Shown: piece by piece, positions 8,994 through 18,657 of the stretch
Layout: each line of letters begins with the position of its first letter
Numbering within the stretch: position 1 is the first letter of the stretch
Assembly (NCBI GenBank): GCA_002953655.1
Contig: CP025839.1
Coordinates: 62,001-126,000, forward strand
DNA length: 64,000 nucleotides
Source of the DNA: Latilactobacillus sakei
Lineage (GTDB): Bacteria; Bacillota; Bacilli; Lactobacillales; Lactobacillaceae
Direction of reading: 5' to 3'
Program-made: the position numbers and the translations under genes
The notes under the pieces: generated by a model
Seen by the model: only the letters and a program-made list of their open reading frames with translations
What the model was told of the DNA's origin: nothing
The model's database searches: none

Positions 8994-9473
8994 TTAGTAT
9001 AAGGAGATTGGAGCTGATTTAAAAGCAAGCGATATTTGCGAACCGTTAATGAAAAATAATTTATTCTTTTTGATTGTTAATAGTTGATTTTTAGAATAAT
9101 ATGGCTAGTATTTCAAAATATTTAATAATAATTGTGCAAAATTTAATATAGACCGTGCTTTTTGATAACGATTTTAAAGGAAACGACTATTAGAGTGCAA
9201 TTTCAATGATTATTAATATTTTAATAAACTTGCTTAGAGATAATTCATAACAGGAAGTGTTTGGGCGTATAACTTTTACCGAGATGATGCCTGTGATAAC
9301 TTATAGGTATAATAAAATATACAAAATAAAAAAATAATGTGTAACTAGAAGTAAAAGGCGTATCGATATAGTTCTTGAATGTAATGTTTACAAAATGTAA
9401 ATATAACCCTTGCTAATCATCGCTCATCTTTTAAAATTAGTTTGTGCATCAAATTTTAGGAGGTAACACTATT
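8994..9473. other. AT-rich intergenic stretch upstream of the recombinase
   Basis: About 480 bp very rich in A and T, with stop codons in all frames and no convincing small gene. The only ordered element seen is TTTACA-AAA-TGTAAA (9387-9401), a perfect 6-base inverted repeat about 72 bp before the recombinase start; it could be a recombinase or repressor site. The region probably carries the divergent promoters of the flanking genes. Confidence 0.5.
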
Positions 9474-10028
9474 ATGAAATATGGCTATGCGAGAGTGTCT
9501 ACAATGGGCCAGAATTTAGATACACAAATCGAGCAACTAAAACAGGCTGATTGTGACAAAATCTATTCCGAAAAATTTACCGGAACAACGACGGACCGGC
9601 CTAAATTTAAGCTGCTTCTTAAAAAACTGAAACCGGGAGATACTTTGGTTGTAACAAAATTAGATCGATTTGCCCGGAACACAATCGGCGCGCTAAGTAT
9701 TACAAAAGAGTTGTTTGCTCGTAATATTAAGGTTACGATTTTAAACATGGGGACAATTGAAGATACGCCGACTGGTAATTTAATGCTGACGATGCTTAGT
9801 GCCTTTGCACAGTTTGAGCGAGATATGATCGTAACAAGAACGCAAGAAGGTAAGGAAGCTGCCAGAATGAAAAATCCAATGTATCATGAAGGTCGGCGAC
9901 AAAAATATACCGATCAGCAAATTGAAAAAGCACTTAAAGATATTGAAAGAGGACTAACGTTCCAAGAGGTTAGTTTAAAAACTGGCATTAGTATCTCTAC
10001 ACTAAGACGCCGTGCCGTAAAGGCCTGA
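9474..10028 (+). CDS. Serine recombinase, resolvase/invertase type
   Basis: 184 residues, the normal length of Tn3-type resolvases. Catalytic Ser9 lies in YARVS; the TKLDRFARN segment supplies conserved arginines, followed by the E helix and a C-terminal Hin-like helix-turn-helix (about 150-184, GLTFQEVSLKTGISISTLRRR). It cuts and rejoins DNA at paired sites. ATG 9474 follows TTAGGAGG. No transposase or partner gene is adjacent, so it is a solitary recombinase, probably left by a plasmid or transposon. Its surroundings are poorer in GC than the rest of the window. Confidence 0.88.
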   Translation: MKYGYARVSTMGQNLDTQIEQLKQADCDKIYSEKFTGTTTDRPKFKLLLKKLKPGDTLVVTKLDRFARNTIGALSITKELFARNIKVTILNMGTIEDTPTGNLMLTMLSAFAQFERDMIVTRTQEGKEAARMKNPMYHEGRRQKYTDQQIEKALKDIERGLTFQEVSLKTGISISTLRRRAVKA

Positions 10029-10032
10029 CACA

Positions 10033-10066
10033 AAAGCCCGCTTATCTTTTCAGATAGGCGGGCTTT
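10033..10066 (+). terminator. Terminator after the recombinase
   Basis: Fifteen-base stem (10033-10047 with 10052-10066, one mismatch) ending in a short T-rich tail. Confidence 0.8.
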
Positions 10067-10170
10067 ATTTGACGGATAATCTTTACTTAGATTTGATGGT
10101 TGAAATTTATACAAGCGAGGATAGGTCTAGGATGACTATTCTAATTTTTATGAGGGTCTCCATTTAATTA

Positions 10171-10692
10171 TTATTTATATAGACCGATAATGGTTTGTAG
10201 AATAGCAATTATAGATGTAGTAATTGTTGAAATAGCAGCTATTAGCTTCCAAATGAAATCTCCACCAAATTTATGTGAAAGAGCAGAGAGTTTCTTTAAA
10301 ATGATAAATATAAAATATGAGACAATTAGACAGCCTGTCAAAAGGGAATAATACGATACATAGCTTGACTGTTTAGACTTATAAAAAAAAGAAAATAGAA
10401 TAATTGTTAATACGACTAGCATGAGATTCACAGCGATTCTTAAGAGAGACATAGTAGTATCTTTATCATTTGAAATGGCGATTAAAATACCAATAATTTC
10501 CACTGAAAGGAGGAAATGCATGCAGATAATAAGTAATATACTATTAGCTAGAGGGCTAGATTTAATTAGAGTAGAGATTGCTACACTAGGAACAAAAATA
10601 AGTGCATTGATAATTAATATATAGATAATAGAGAGAGCATTATTTTTGATAATCGTCTGTAGTGCTTTTAGAGTTGCTGTGATTTTTTTCAT
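10171..10692 (-). CDS. Hypothetical five-helix membrane protein
   Basis: 173 residues, strongly hydrophobic, with about five membrane segments and lysine-rich termini; no family recognised. The start chosen is ATG 10692, with GGAG 10 bases upstream. A longer reading to 10779 would run through the tRNA terminator hairpin and is rejected. Codons are very AT-rich compared with the operons on either side, suggesting horizontal acquisition. It lies alone between the recombinase and tRNA-Lys. Confidence 0.6.
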   Translation of the reverse strand: MKKITATLKALQTIIKNNALSIIYILIINALIFVPSVAISTLIKSSPLANSILLIICMHFLLSVEIIGILIAISNDKDTTMSLLRIAVNLMLVVLTIILFSFFYKSKQSSYVSYYSLLTGCLIVSYFIFIILKKLSALSHKFGGDFIWKLIAAISTITTSIIAILQTIIGLYK

Positions 10693-10745
10693 ATGTGAAA
10701 TACTCCGCTTGAAATTTTTGAATTGATTTAATGTGCTTATATTAA

Positions 10746-10790
10746 TAAAAAAACAGTCATAACGATGCAATTGCATCATTATGACTGTTT
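10746..10790 (-). terminator. Terminator of tRNA-Lys
   Basis: A near-perfect 38-bp palindrome (10752-10789, one mismatched pair) is followed, reading leftward, by a run of seven T residues. It lies 16 bp after the tRNA 3' end. Confidence 0.85.
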
Positions 10791-10805
10791 ATCATGTATA
10801 CTTGA

Positions 10806-10878
10806 TGGGTGGTCAGGGGATCGAACCCTGGACCCACGGATTAAGAGTCCGTTGCTCTGCCAGCTGAGCTAACCACCC
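10806..10878 (-). tRNA. tRNA-Lys (anticodon CTT)
   Basis: Read on the minus strand it gives a cloverleaf: acceptor GGGTGGT/ACCACCC, D-arm TAGCTCAGCTGGC, anticodon loop ACTCTTAAT with anticodon CTT, and T-arm GGGTTCGATCCC. The 3' CCA is not encoded. tRNA genes are frequent integration sites, and an AT-rich patch with a recombinase lies just downstream. Confidence 0.96.
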
Positions 10879-11058
10879 ATGTGATTTAATGTCTCATGCC
10901 TTACGACTTAAATATCATACCATAGGAATTAGCAATCTGTAAACAGTTTTTTTTATTTTTTTCAAAAAAATTGTTGTGGGAGTAAGTAGCAAGCGATTCA
11001 GGTCCTTTAAATATCGTTAATGACGTGTTTATAGCGGGCTTGAAAACGAGACCAGATT

Positions 11059-11087
11059 TTGAATTGCATTCTTAAAATGAGTATAAT
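11059..11087 (+). promoter_or_regulatory. Predicted walR promoter
   Basis: TTGAAT (11059-11064), 17-bp spacer, TATAAT (11082-11087), about 32 bp before the walR start. Confidence 0.65.
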
Positions 11088-11118
11088 AGAAGACAAAGCA
11101 TCCAAGGAGGATACTAAA

Positions 11119-11832
11119 ATGGCTAAAAAAATATTGGTAGTTGATGATGAAAAACCCATCTCGGATATCGTTAAGTTTAATTTAACGAAGGAGGGCTATG
11201 ATGTTTACACAGCTTATGATGGGGAAGAAGCACTGCAACAAGTAGAAGAAGTCGTACCGGACTTAATCTTATTAGATTTGATGTTACCTAAGGTTGATGG
11301 GCTTGAAGTCGCCCGCCAGGTACGCAAATCACACGATATGCCAATTATTATGGTAACAGCTAAAGATTCGGAAATTGATAAAGTGATTGGATTAGAATTA
11401 GGGGCCGACGACTATGTCACAAAACCATTCTCTAACCGAGAATTAGTCGCGCGTGTCAAAGCTAATTTAAGACGGCAAGGGTCCACTAGTCAATCTGATA
11501 AAGAAGCAAACGAAGAAAACCACGAAATTAATATTGGCGATCTCACGATTCATCCAGAGGCTTATATTGTGTCTAAAAGAGGTACAAAGATTGAATTAAC
11601 ACATCGTGAGTTTGAATTATTACACTATTTAGCTAAACATATTGGGCAAGTGATGACGCGCGAACATTTATTGCAAACTGTTTGGGGTTACGACTATTTT
11701 GGGGATGTCCGTACAGTGGATGTCACGGTTCGTCGTTTACGGGAAAAAATTGAAGACAATCCTAGCCATCCAGAATGGTTAGTAACGCGTCGTGGTGTTG
11801 GTTATTATTTAAGAAATCCTGAGCAGGAGTAA
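11119..11832 (+). CDS. walR: WalR (YycF/VicR) response regulator
   Basis: 237 residues. N-terminal receiver domain with acidic pocket (VVDDEKP) and phosphorylated Asp53 ([11 protein letters not shown]), then an OmpR/PhoB winged-helix DNA-binding domain (about 135-235, [13 protein letters not shown]). It is the essential regulator of cell-wall hydrolase genes in low-GC Gram-positives. ATG 11119 follows AAGGAGG. It starts the walR-walK-yycH-yycI-walJ operon. A perfect example of its binding site occurs at 39120-39136 in this same window. Confidence 0.96.
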   Translation: MAKKILVVDDEKPISDIVKFNLTKEGYDVYTAYDGEEALQQVEEVVPDLILLDLMLPKVDGLEVARQVRKSHDMPIIMVTAKDSEIDKVIGLELGADDYVTKPFSNRELVARVKANLRRQGSTSQSDKEANEENHEINIGDLTIHPEAYIVSKRGTKIELTHREFELLHYLAKHIGQVMTREHLLQTVWGYDYFGDVRTVDVTVRRLREKIEDNPSHPEWLVTRRGVGYYLRNPEQE

Positions 11833-11841
11833 GTTTAACGC

Positions 11842-13740
11842 ATGAATAAAAAAATTCGGTTATTCCAATCAATCCATTTCAAGATTGCAATTGTTTTTGT
11901 CTTGTTGCTACTAGTGACACTAGAGGTGATTGGGGCTTCATTTGTTAAGCAATTGGAATACCAAAATGTGAAAGATTTTAAGCAGTCATTACAGGTGACA
12001 CCCTATGTTCAAAATCAACTAAGTAATGAGTTGATGAGTAATAGTGGTAACGCGAATAAGAATATCAAGGATATTATTGGTGATATGGGCAACTCTGCTG
12101 AAATTCAAGTTGTCGATAATAAAGGGACTATCCGGGGTGTTACCAATCTGAATAGTCAAAGTACTATTGGGCAGAAGACCCGTAATCCGCGTGTCAAGCA
12201 AGCAATTTATTCGGGGCATTCTGAACAAGAGGTCGCCTATAGTGAAAGTCAAGGCAGCTATTATACGGCGATTCAACCGTTAACTGACCCTAATGGTGAT
12301 AGTAATACCGTAGTCGGTGCGGTTTATATCCGAGCCAGCATGGAAGAGGTTTATAAAGGGATTTCATCGATTACGGTTATTTTCTTAACCTCATCTCTTG
12401 TAGCAGGTTTATTAGGAATGGCCTTATCGATTGTTATTTCCCGGGCAATAACGCGTCCGATTGATGAAATGAAGAAACAAGCGATTCAGATGGCGCGCGG
12501 CGATTATTCTGGTCAAGTACGCATTTATGGGCAAGATGAATTAGGCCAGCTAGCGATTGCGGTCAATAACTTGTCAGTTCGGGTCGAAGAGGCGCAAGAG
12601 GCGTCTGAATCTGAGCGTCGGCGACTGGACAGCGTCATGAGTCACATGACTGATGGGGTAATTGCGACTGATCGGCGGGGGAATATTACGATTATTAATG
12701 AAACCGGTCAGGATTTCCTCAATGTGACGAGCGATGGTGTCTTAGGTCAATCGCTCTTAAAAGTGCTTAAAATTAGTGAAGAATATACACTTCGCGATTT
12801 ATTAGAAACCCAACAAGTGATGGTCTTGGATTTTTCAGATCAACAAGATCATGACTTGATTTTGCATGTCGATTTTTCATTGATCCAAAGAGAAACCGGC
12901 TATATCACGGGCTTAGTCTGTGTACTGCATGATGTGACGGAACAACAAAAGAATGAGCGGGAACAGCGTGAATTCGTTTCAAACGTTTCTCATGAATTGC
13001 GGACACCGTTAACGAGTGTCCGGAGTTATATCGAAGCGCTCAATGATGGCGCTTGGCAAGATCCTGAAGTCGCGCCGAACTTTTTAAAGGTCACGCAGGA
13101 AGAAACTGATCGGATGATTCGGATGATTAACGATTTATTGAGTTTATCGCGGATGGACCAAGGGACCGCTAAAATGAATTTAGAATTTGTTAATTTAAAC
13201 GAATTCTTTGGCTATGTGCTTGATCGGTTTGATATGATGATTAAACGGGATCAAGAACATGATAACAATGCAACGCCAAGAGGAACGGGCAAGTTACCAA
13301 CGGATGATCCTAACAAAAAATACAGTATTACGCGGGACTTTACCAAGCGAGATTTGTGGGTCGAAATTGATACCGATAAGTTCATGCAAGTCGTCGATAA
13401 TATTATGAATAATGCGATTAAGTATTCACCAGATGGTGGGGTGATCACTTGTCGCTTATTGGAAACTCACCGGCATGTCATTTTAAGTATTTCTGATCAA
13501 GGTTTAGGGATTCCACGTAAAGACTTAGGGAAAATTTTTGATCGCTTCTACCGGGTCGATAAAGCTCGTTCCCGTAAACAAGGCGGGACTGGTTTAGGTT
13601 TGGCCATTTCAAAAGAAGTTATCGAAGCGCATAATGGGCGTGTTTGGGTTGATAGCCAAGAAGGCAAAGGCTCAACATTCTACATTTCGCTACCATACGA
13701 ACCAATTGATTCTGATGGAGGTGATTGGGATGAAATTTAA
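11842..13740 (+). CDS. walK: WalK (YycG/VicK) sensor histidine kinase
   Basis: 632 residues. Membrane helix near 12-34, extracellular PAS-like sensor (about 35-180), second helix (about 181-205), HAMP (206-258), cytoplasmic PAS (262-370), HisKA with phosphorylated His384 (NVSHELRTPL), and an HATPase_c domain with GTGLGLAISKEV. It autophosphorylates and controls WalR in response to peptidoglycan status. Starts 9 bp after walR; its stop overlaps the yycH start. Length and domain order are normal. Confidence 0.96.
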   Translation: MNKKIRLFQSIHFKIAIVFVLLLLVTLEVIGASFVKQLEYQNVKDFKQSLQVTPYVQNQLSNELMSNSGNANKNIKDIIGDMGNSAEIQVVDNKGTIRGVTNLNSQSTIGQKTRNPRVKQAIYSGHSEQEVAYSESQGSYYTAIQPLTDPNGDSNTVVGAVYIRASMEEVYKGISSITVIFLTSSLVAGLLGMALSIVISRAITRPIDEMKKQAIQMARGDYSGQVRIYGQDELGQLAIAVNNLSVRVEEAQEASESERRRLDSVMSHMTDGVIATDRRGNITIINETGQDFLNVTSDGVLGQSLLKVLKISEEYTLRDLLETQQVMVLDFSDQQDHDLILHVDFSLIQRETGYITGLVCVLHDVTEQQKNEREQREFVSNVSHELRTPLTSVRSYIEALNDGAWQDPEVAPNFLKVTQEETDRMIRMINDLLSLSRMDQGTAKMNLEFVNLNEFFGYVLDRFDMMIKRDQEHDNNATPRGTGKLPTDDPNKKYSITRDFTKRDLWVEIDTDKFMQVVDNIMNNAIKYSPDGGVITCRLLETHRHVILSISDQGLGIPRKDLGKIFDRFYRVDKARSRKQGGTGLGLAISKEVIEAHNGRVWVDSQEGKGSTFYISLPYEPIDSDGGDWDEI

Positions 13741-15061
13741 TAGTTTTGTGATGCGAGTCATCCTGATTGCTTCAATCGTTTTGAGTATTATTTTATCTTG
13801 GAAAATCTGGACGAATAACACGCATTATGAACGACGGACAGATAGCCAAACAACGACTAAAGCGGTGAGTCGCAAGTCTGATCGCAAAATTAGCGATATC
13901 TTTTTACCAACGCAAATTCTGTGGCGGACCAATCAACAGAGTCAGCTCGTTTACAATTCAAAAGAAAGCTTAGTGCCCAAGTTGAAAGAAGCGATGAAAT
14001 TGGCTAAATCAGCACGGTTTAAAGCGTCTAAGTTAAGTGAAGCCAATTATTATCAGGCGATTACGACTGATGATACATTGACCTTGTTGTATCCGGACAA
14101 TATTTCGTATGCGGTCTTTAAAAAGGTATTTGATGACAGTAACAATCAATTGAGTCGCAATACGACCTTTAATCGCGTTAAAATAACGATGGGGACTAAG
14201 CCACAGCTGACATTGATGAACGATAAGAGTCACATGATTTACCAGACAACGATGCGTCAATTTTCAGTGGCGCAAGTCAAACAAATTTTAGATCACTCAG
14301 ATGTGCATTTAAACGTTAAAGAGAGTCTGTTAAATCATAAACCGTTTATTTATGTGGCCGCTAATCAGTCACTTTTACCTTATAGTTATTTAGTGAACCA
14401 ACAACCTGAAAATTATTATATTACAACCTTGTTGGATCAAAAGAATACGGATAATATTGATGCTAAAGAACAAGGTGACAACGTCATTTATACGGATGGT
14501 GCCAATAACGATTTATACAAGCGACTAACGATTAATCATAAAACAGGTGAAATTGCCTATGTGAAGTATGAAGATACCAAGTCACCGACAGGTTTAACAA
14601 AGAGTTTCGAGGCTAGTTTTGAGGCGTTGTTGAAGACGGGCAATTCATTATCCGGTATGCGTTTTTATAGCTATGATGAAGATACCAATTCGACGACTTA
14701 TCGCACCTATGTAGAAGGCTTCCCAGTCTTTTACCAGACTAATTTTGGTAGTGTTAAGGTGCAGCTATTACCAACCGGTCAACGGGTCGATTTTTCAAAT
14801 TATAGTTTACAAGTGCCAGTACCAGCGGGTGATAAGCCAGTTACTTTACCAAGTACGCAAGCTGTTTTAAATCAGATGACTAAAAATGGTTTCTTACTAG
14901 AGAATATTGACAATATCCAAGTTGGCTATGAGTGGACACAAGAAACAAGTAACGACCAAGTGATAGATCTTAATCCGACCTATTTTATTCAATATAAAGG
15001 TGCTTGGCGTAGTCTTAGTGCATTATTAGCACAGAAAGCAGAATTGACCGAAGGGAGCTAG
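13730..15061 (+). CDS. yycH: YycH, regulator of WalK
   Basis: 443 residues with one N-terminal membrane helix (about 6-24) and a large extracytoplasmic part. YycH binds WalK in the membrane together with YycI and modulates its kinase activity (repressing in Bacillus, activating in Staphylococcus). The start is ATG 13730, preceded by GGAGGTGATT, overlapping the last codons of walK by 11 bases, which indicates translational coupling. Identity rests on position, topology and length; the sequence itself is poorly conserved. Confidence 0.88.
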   Translation: MKFNSFVMRVILIASIVLSIILSWKIWTNNTHYERRTDSQTTTKAVSRKSDRKISDIFLPTQILWRTNQQSQLVYNSKESLVPKLKEAMKLAKSARFKASKLSEANYYQAITTDDTLTLLYPDNISYAVFKKVFDDSNNQLSRNTTFNRVKITMGTKPQLTLMNDKSHMIYQTTMRQFSVAQVKQILDHSDVHLNVKESLLNHKPFIYVAANQSLLPYSYLVNQQPENYYITTLLDQKNTDNIDAKEQGDNVIYTDGANNDLYKRLTINHKTGEIAYVKYEDTKSPTGLTKSFEASFEALLKTGNSLSGMRFYSYDEDTNSTTYRTYVEGFPVFYQTNFGSVKVQLLPTGQRVDFSNYSLQVPVPAGDKPVTLPSTQAVLNQMTKNGFLLENIDNIQVGYEWTQETSNDQVIDLNPTYFIQYKGAWRSLSALLAQKAELTEGS

Positions 15062-15065
15062 ACAA

Positions 15066-15887
15066 ATGGATTTTCGCAGAATTGAAATGATTTTTATTGC
15101 CATTTTTATTGCGCTCGATATCTATTTGTTTATGTCGCTCAGTGGCAGCCAAACGACCAATTCGGCTTCTATTACGAATCGTTCGCAAACCAGTCAGATT
15201 TTAAAAGATTTAAAAGATGATCAAATTACGGTTAAGAGATTATCGAATCAAAAGCGGGAAAGTTATTACTTAGCTAGCCGCCAAGCGGATCAGACTGGGT
15301 TGGAAGCCGCGAGTGCTAAGTTAACTGGACAAACGGCGTCATTTGATAAATCGAGACTGACACTCACTAGCGTTCTCGATAAACCGTTGCGTTATAAAAA
15401 GGGACGGGCCACCTCAGTCATCAATGCCTTTTTGAAAGAGGGTAATAATGTTTACCAAGCGGATCAGTATCGCTATTCAAAAGCGTTATCGAGCAATCAA
15501 CAAGCTGTTTATGTTCAAAAAGTCCCAGGTGGACAAATAATGGATGAACATGGGCAATTAATTTTTACATTAGATGATGGCCAAATTAGTCAGTATACAC
15601 AAACCTATATTGATAAGGTGCAAATTCTACGTGAAAAAGAGATGACCAAGATCTCCGCACAAGGGGCGGTCGTTGATTTATACACGGATAATGAAATTCC
15701 GAATAACTCTAAAATTTTGTGGGTTCAACTAGGCTATAGCGCCCTATTAGACGCTAATAGTAGTACGGTTTATGTACCAGCATGGCAAATCGCCATTGAA
15801 AATAAGAGTACCAAAAACGTCGTCGTCAAGCGCATCAATGCGTTTACCGGCGCTTTAATGAAGAATCGTAGCGAAGTATCATCATAA
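15066..15887 (+). CDS. yycI: YycI, regulator of WalK
   Basis: 273 residues. N-terminal membrane helix (about 7-25) begins MDFRRIEMIFIAIFIALDIY, the typical YycI opening, followed by an extracytoplasmic YycI domain. It starts 4 bp after yycH and works with it in a membrane complex controlling WalK. Confidence 0.9.
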   Translation: MDFRRIEMIFIAIFIALDIYLFMSLSGSQTTNSASITNRSQTSQILKDLKDDQITVKRLSNQKRESYYLASRQADQTGLEAASAKLTGQTASFDKSRLTLTSVLDKPLRYKKGRATSVINAFLKEGNNVYQADQYRYSKALSSNQQAVYVQKVPGGQIMDEHGQLIFTLDDGQISQYTQTYIDKVQILREKEMTKISAQGAVVDLYTDNEIPNNSKILWVQLGYSALLDANSSTVYVPAWQIAIENKSTKNVVVKRINAFTGALMKNRSEVSS

Positions 15888-15921
15888 GAATCAGTGAAAA
15901 AGCCAAGGGGATAGCGGATAA

Positions 15922-16728
15922 ATGGTAGAAAAAGATGAAATGCGGGTTAGCGTCTTAGCCAGCAGTAGTTCAGGCAATACAACTTTTATTGAAACACCAA
16001 CTCAAAAAATATTAGTCGATGCGGGAATGAGTGGCAAACGTGTTCAGGATTTAATGCATAGCATTGGTCGGGATTTAAAGGATGTCGATAGTTTGTTAGT
16101 GACGCATGAACATCGCGATCATAGCAGTGGTGTGGGTGTCTTAGCTCGTCGTTACGGGATCGATGTGTATGCCAATCAACCGACTTGGGATGCGATGGCG
16201 TCAATTATTGGCACCGTCCCTGATGAACATAAGCACGTCTTTGAGATGGGTAAAACAAAAACACTCGGCGATATTGATGTTGAAAGTTATGGGGTTTCAC
16301 ACGATGCCGCGGCGGCGCAATTTTATCAATTTCATCATAACAACCGGGCCTTCGCAATTTTAACGGATACGGGGTACGTTTCGGATCAAATCAGAGGGAC
16401 TATCGAGAATGCGGATGCTTATTTGGTGGAATGTAATCACGATTTGGAAATGTTACGAATGGGTAAGTATCCTTGGTCGTTAAAACAACGGATTCTTAGC
16501 GATACTGGGCATCTCTCGAACGAAGATGGTGCTTCAGCCTTAATGGCTTTTATGGGGCAGCAAACCAAGCGTGTTTTCCTAGGGCATTTAAGCCAAGAAA
16601 ACAATATGAAGGAGTTGGCCCACTTAACGGTGGCGTCAATTTTAGAACAACATGATTATGGTGTTGGCACGGATTTTGAAATTTTGGATACCGATCCAGC
16701 GATTGCAGACCCTTTATTTGTTGTTTAA
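15922..16728 (+). CDS. walJ: WalJ/YycJ metallo-beta-lactamase-fold hydrolase
   Basis: 268 residues with the metal-binding signature THEHRDHSSG and downstream Asp/His ligands (DTGYVSD, GHLSQEN). Members of this family are cytoplasmic metal-dependent nucleases linked to coordination of division, wall synthesis and DNA repair. It ends the walRK operon. ATG 15922 follows AAGGGG by about 12 bases; ATG 15940 is a possible alternative start. Confidence 0.9.
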   Translation: MVEKDEMRVSVLASSSSGNTTFIETPTQKILVDAGMSGKRVQDLMHSIGRDLKDVDSLLVTHEHRDHSSGVGVLARRYGIDVYANQPTWDAMASIIGTVPDEHKHVFEMGKTKTLGDIDVESYGVSHDAAAAQFYQFHHNNRAFAILTDTGYVSDQIRGTIENADAYLVECNHDLEMLRMGKYPWSLKQRILSDTGHLSNEDGASALMAFMGQQTKRVFLGHLSQENNMKELAHLTVASILEQHDYGVGTDFEILDTDPAIADPLFVV

Positions 16729-16861
16729 GCATAAAAGCGTTAAAATACCGCTATAAAAACAATTTAAAATTCGTAACTTGTTCATGAATTTTTCAAATTT
16801 AAATTTTATGATAGAGATAATCAATAAACAGAATAAAATTAGAAAGTTTGGGTGATTTAGG

Positions 16862-18127
16862 ATGAATCAAAATTCAGGATTAATGAAAACAGCAATTGTT
16901 GCGGTTATTTCAGCGTTGATTGGTGGTGGCGTAGCCTATGCCGGTTTTTCGAAAATGGGTAATGCCGCTAATGATGTCACGACTACCACACAAACACCTA
17001 CCAAAGCTGGGGCCACTAAGATTAGTAATATCAAGGTTAACTCATCATCTCAAACAACAACGGCTTTCCAAAAAGTTAATACATCGGTTGTTTCAGTTGT
17101 GAACTTACAAAAACAACAACAATCAACTGGCGATTTGAGTGAATTATTTGGTTCAGGAAGTTTGAGTGGGAATAAGAGTAATGCCAAGAGCAATAGCAGT
17201 GATTTAGAAGAATCTAGTGAAGGCTCCGGTTTAATCTACGAGAAAAAAGATGGCAAGGCTTATATCGTCACGAATAATCACGTGGTTGCCGATTCTGATA
17301 AAGTTGAAGTTATTCTCAGTGATGGTACAAAATTAGAAGCCACTTTAGTCGGGACGGATGCAATCTCTGATTTAGCGGTCTTAAAAATCGATGGCGCCAA
17401 AGTGAAGAAAACAGCTACTTTTGGTGATTCAGACAGTATCAAAGCTGGTGAATCAGTTCTTGCAATTGGGTCGCCTCTAGGATCAGAATACGCAACTTCG
17501 GTTACACAAGGGATTATTTCAGCTAAGAAGCGAACAATTGATGTGACTGATGAATCAACCGGTCAAACAACTGGTCAGGCAACGGTTATTCAAACCGATA
17601 CAGCGATTAACCCCGGGAACTCAGGGGGCCCATTAGTTAATATGGCTGGCCAAGTCATTGGGATTAATTCAATGAAATTAGCTTCGAATGGTGAAACCTC
17701 TGTTGAAGGGATGGGCTTTGCCATTCCAAGTAACGAAGTGGTTAAAATCATTAATCAATTAGTGGCTAACGGGAAAGTTGTTAGACCAGCGCTTGGGATT
17801 AGTGTGATTGATCTCACTAACATCTCATCAGCCCAACAATCATCAGTCCTTAAGTTACCATCCTCAGTTAACAGCGGAGTAGTTGTCGCTTCTGTCAGCG
17901 GAAATTCAGTTGCTAAGAAAGCGGGCATTAGTAAATATGATGTGATTGTCGGCCTAGGTGGTAAGACTGTTTCAAGTGTGGCTGACTTACACACTATTTT
18001 GTATAATTATGCGATGAATAGCACCACTGAAATTCAGTATTATCACAATGGCAGTTTGAAAAAAGCAAATGTTAAATTGACACAAGCTGCTTCAGATAAC
18101 ACAGCAACAACGAAACAAGCTAATTAA
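16862..18127 (+). CDS. htrA: HtrA/DegP surface serine protease
   Basis: 421 residues. One N-terminal membrane helix (8-28), a low-complexity Ser/Thr/Gln linker, a trypsin-like domain with triad His140 (NNHVV), Asp170 (SDLAVLK), Ser254 (NPGNSGGP), and one C-terminal PDZ domain (about 310-405). It degrades or refolds misfolded exported proteins at the membrane. It follows walJ after 133 bp with its own promoter region. In streptococci htrA lies beside parB-dnaA; here the neighbour is a DnaA-box cluster and rlmH. Confidence 0.95.
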   Translation: MNQNSGLMKTAIVAVISALIGGGVAYAGFSKMGNAANDVTTTTQTPTKAGATKISNIKVNSSSQTTTAFQKVNTSVVSVVNLQKQQQSTGDLSELFGSGSLSGNKSNAKSNSSDLEESSEGSGLIYEKKDGKAYIVTNNHVVADSDKVEVILSDGTKLEATLVGTDAISDLAVLKIDGAKVKKTATFGDSDSIKAGESVLAIGSPLGSEYATSVTQGIISAKKRTIDVTDESTGQTTGQATVIQTDTAINPGNSGGPLVNMAGQVIGINSMKLASNGETSVEGMGFAIPSNEVVKIINQLVANGKVVRPALGISVIDLTNISSAQQSSVLKLPSSVNSGVVVASVSGNSVAKKAGISKYDVIVGLGGKTVSSVADLHTILYNYAMNSTTEIQYYHNGSLKKANVKLTQAASDNTATTKQAN

Positions 18128-18138
18128 AAATGAAGAAG

Positions 18139-18171
18139 CACTGCCGGTATTCTCCGGGAGTGTTTTTTTTT
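18139..18171 (+). terminator. Terminator after htrA
   Basis: Interrupted stem (18139-18147 with 18154-18162) followed by nine T residues. Confidence 0.75.
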
Positions 18172-18239
18172 GCTTGCAAATTAAAAAGAAGTTCGTCAAG
18201 GAGCCAAGGACGTGAATTGTTAAGTTTTAAAAAAGTCAA

Positions 18240-18603
18240 TGTGGATAGTCAAAAAGCAATAACGGTAGCTTCTTGTGGATAAGTCTGTGGATTGTGGGTA
18301 TAACACGGAAAAATAAGCCCCGATGTTATCCACAAGTTAATAAATGAAAAGTGGATAACTTTTTAAAATTAAAATAAATCGATCCTAAATACTGATTCTA
18401 AAGCATTTGAAAATGGATACACAGTAGTGCGAACAATTAAAAATCAGTGGATAACTTTTTTTATCAGAAAGCGTTGCAAAAATTGGGATTCGATTATTTA
18501 GTGGTTCAAAAAAATTAAACCACAAGACTTGGGACGAACACTTGTGCATATGTGGACAACTTTTGTGGATAACATGTACTTTTCGGTGAATTACTGTGAA
18601 TAG
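18240..18603. other. DnaA-box cluster in the htrA-rlmH intergenic region
   Basis: This 530-bp gene-free region holds three perfect DnaA boxes (TGTGGATAA at 18274-18282 and 18564-18572; TTATCCACA at 18326-18334). It also holds six one-mismatch boxes: 18240-18248, 18350-18358, 18446-18454, 18543-18551, 18551-18559 and 18595-18603. AT-rich tracts lie between them (18359-18380, 18509-18518). Such density far exceeds chance. It can act as a DnaA-titrating or datA/DBC-like locus, or be a relic of an origin. No dnaA or dnaN is in the window. Confidence 0.75.
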
Positions 18604-18657
18604 CTTTTTTTTAGCATCGATTTCGCCTAAAATAGAAGTATTAGCTAGGAGGACGTT

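Noticed and set aside
9150-9170. GTGCTTTTTGATAAC as another copy of the convergent-junction repeat
   Set aside because: Only about 15 bases resemble the left end; no internal hairpin or right end, and the site is not a convergent junction.
10693-10779. Longer N terminus for the orphan membrane protein
   Set aside because: It would translate through the tRNA-Lys terminator palindrome; ATG 10692 has GGAG upstream and gives a normal membrane protein start.
10932-10955. TGTAAA followed by a T-run as a WalR box before walR
   Set aside because: The second hexamer is missing; only a half site in an AT-rich tract.
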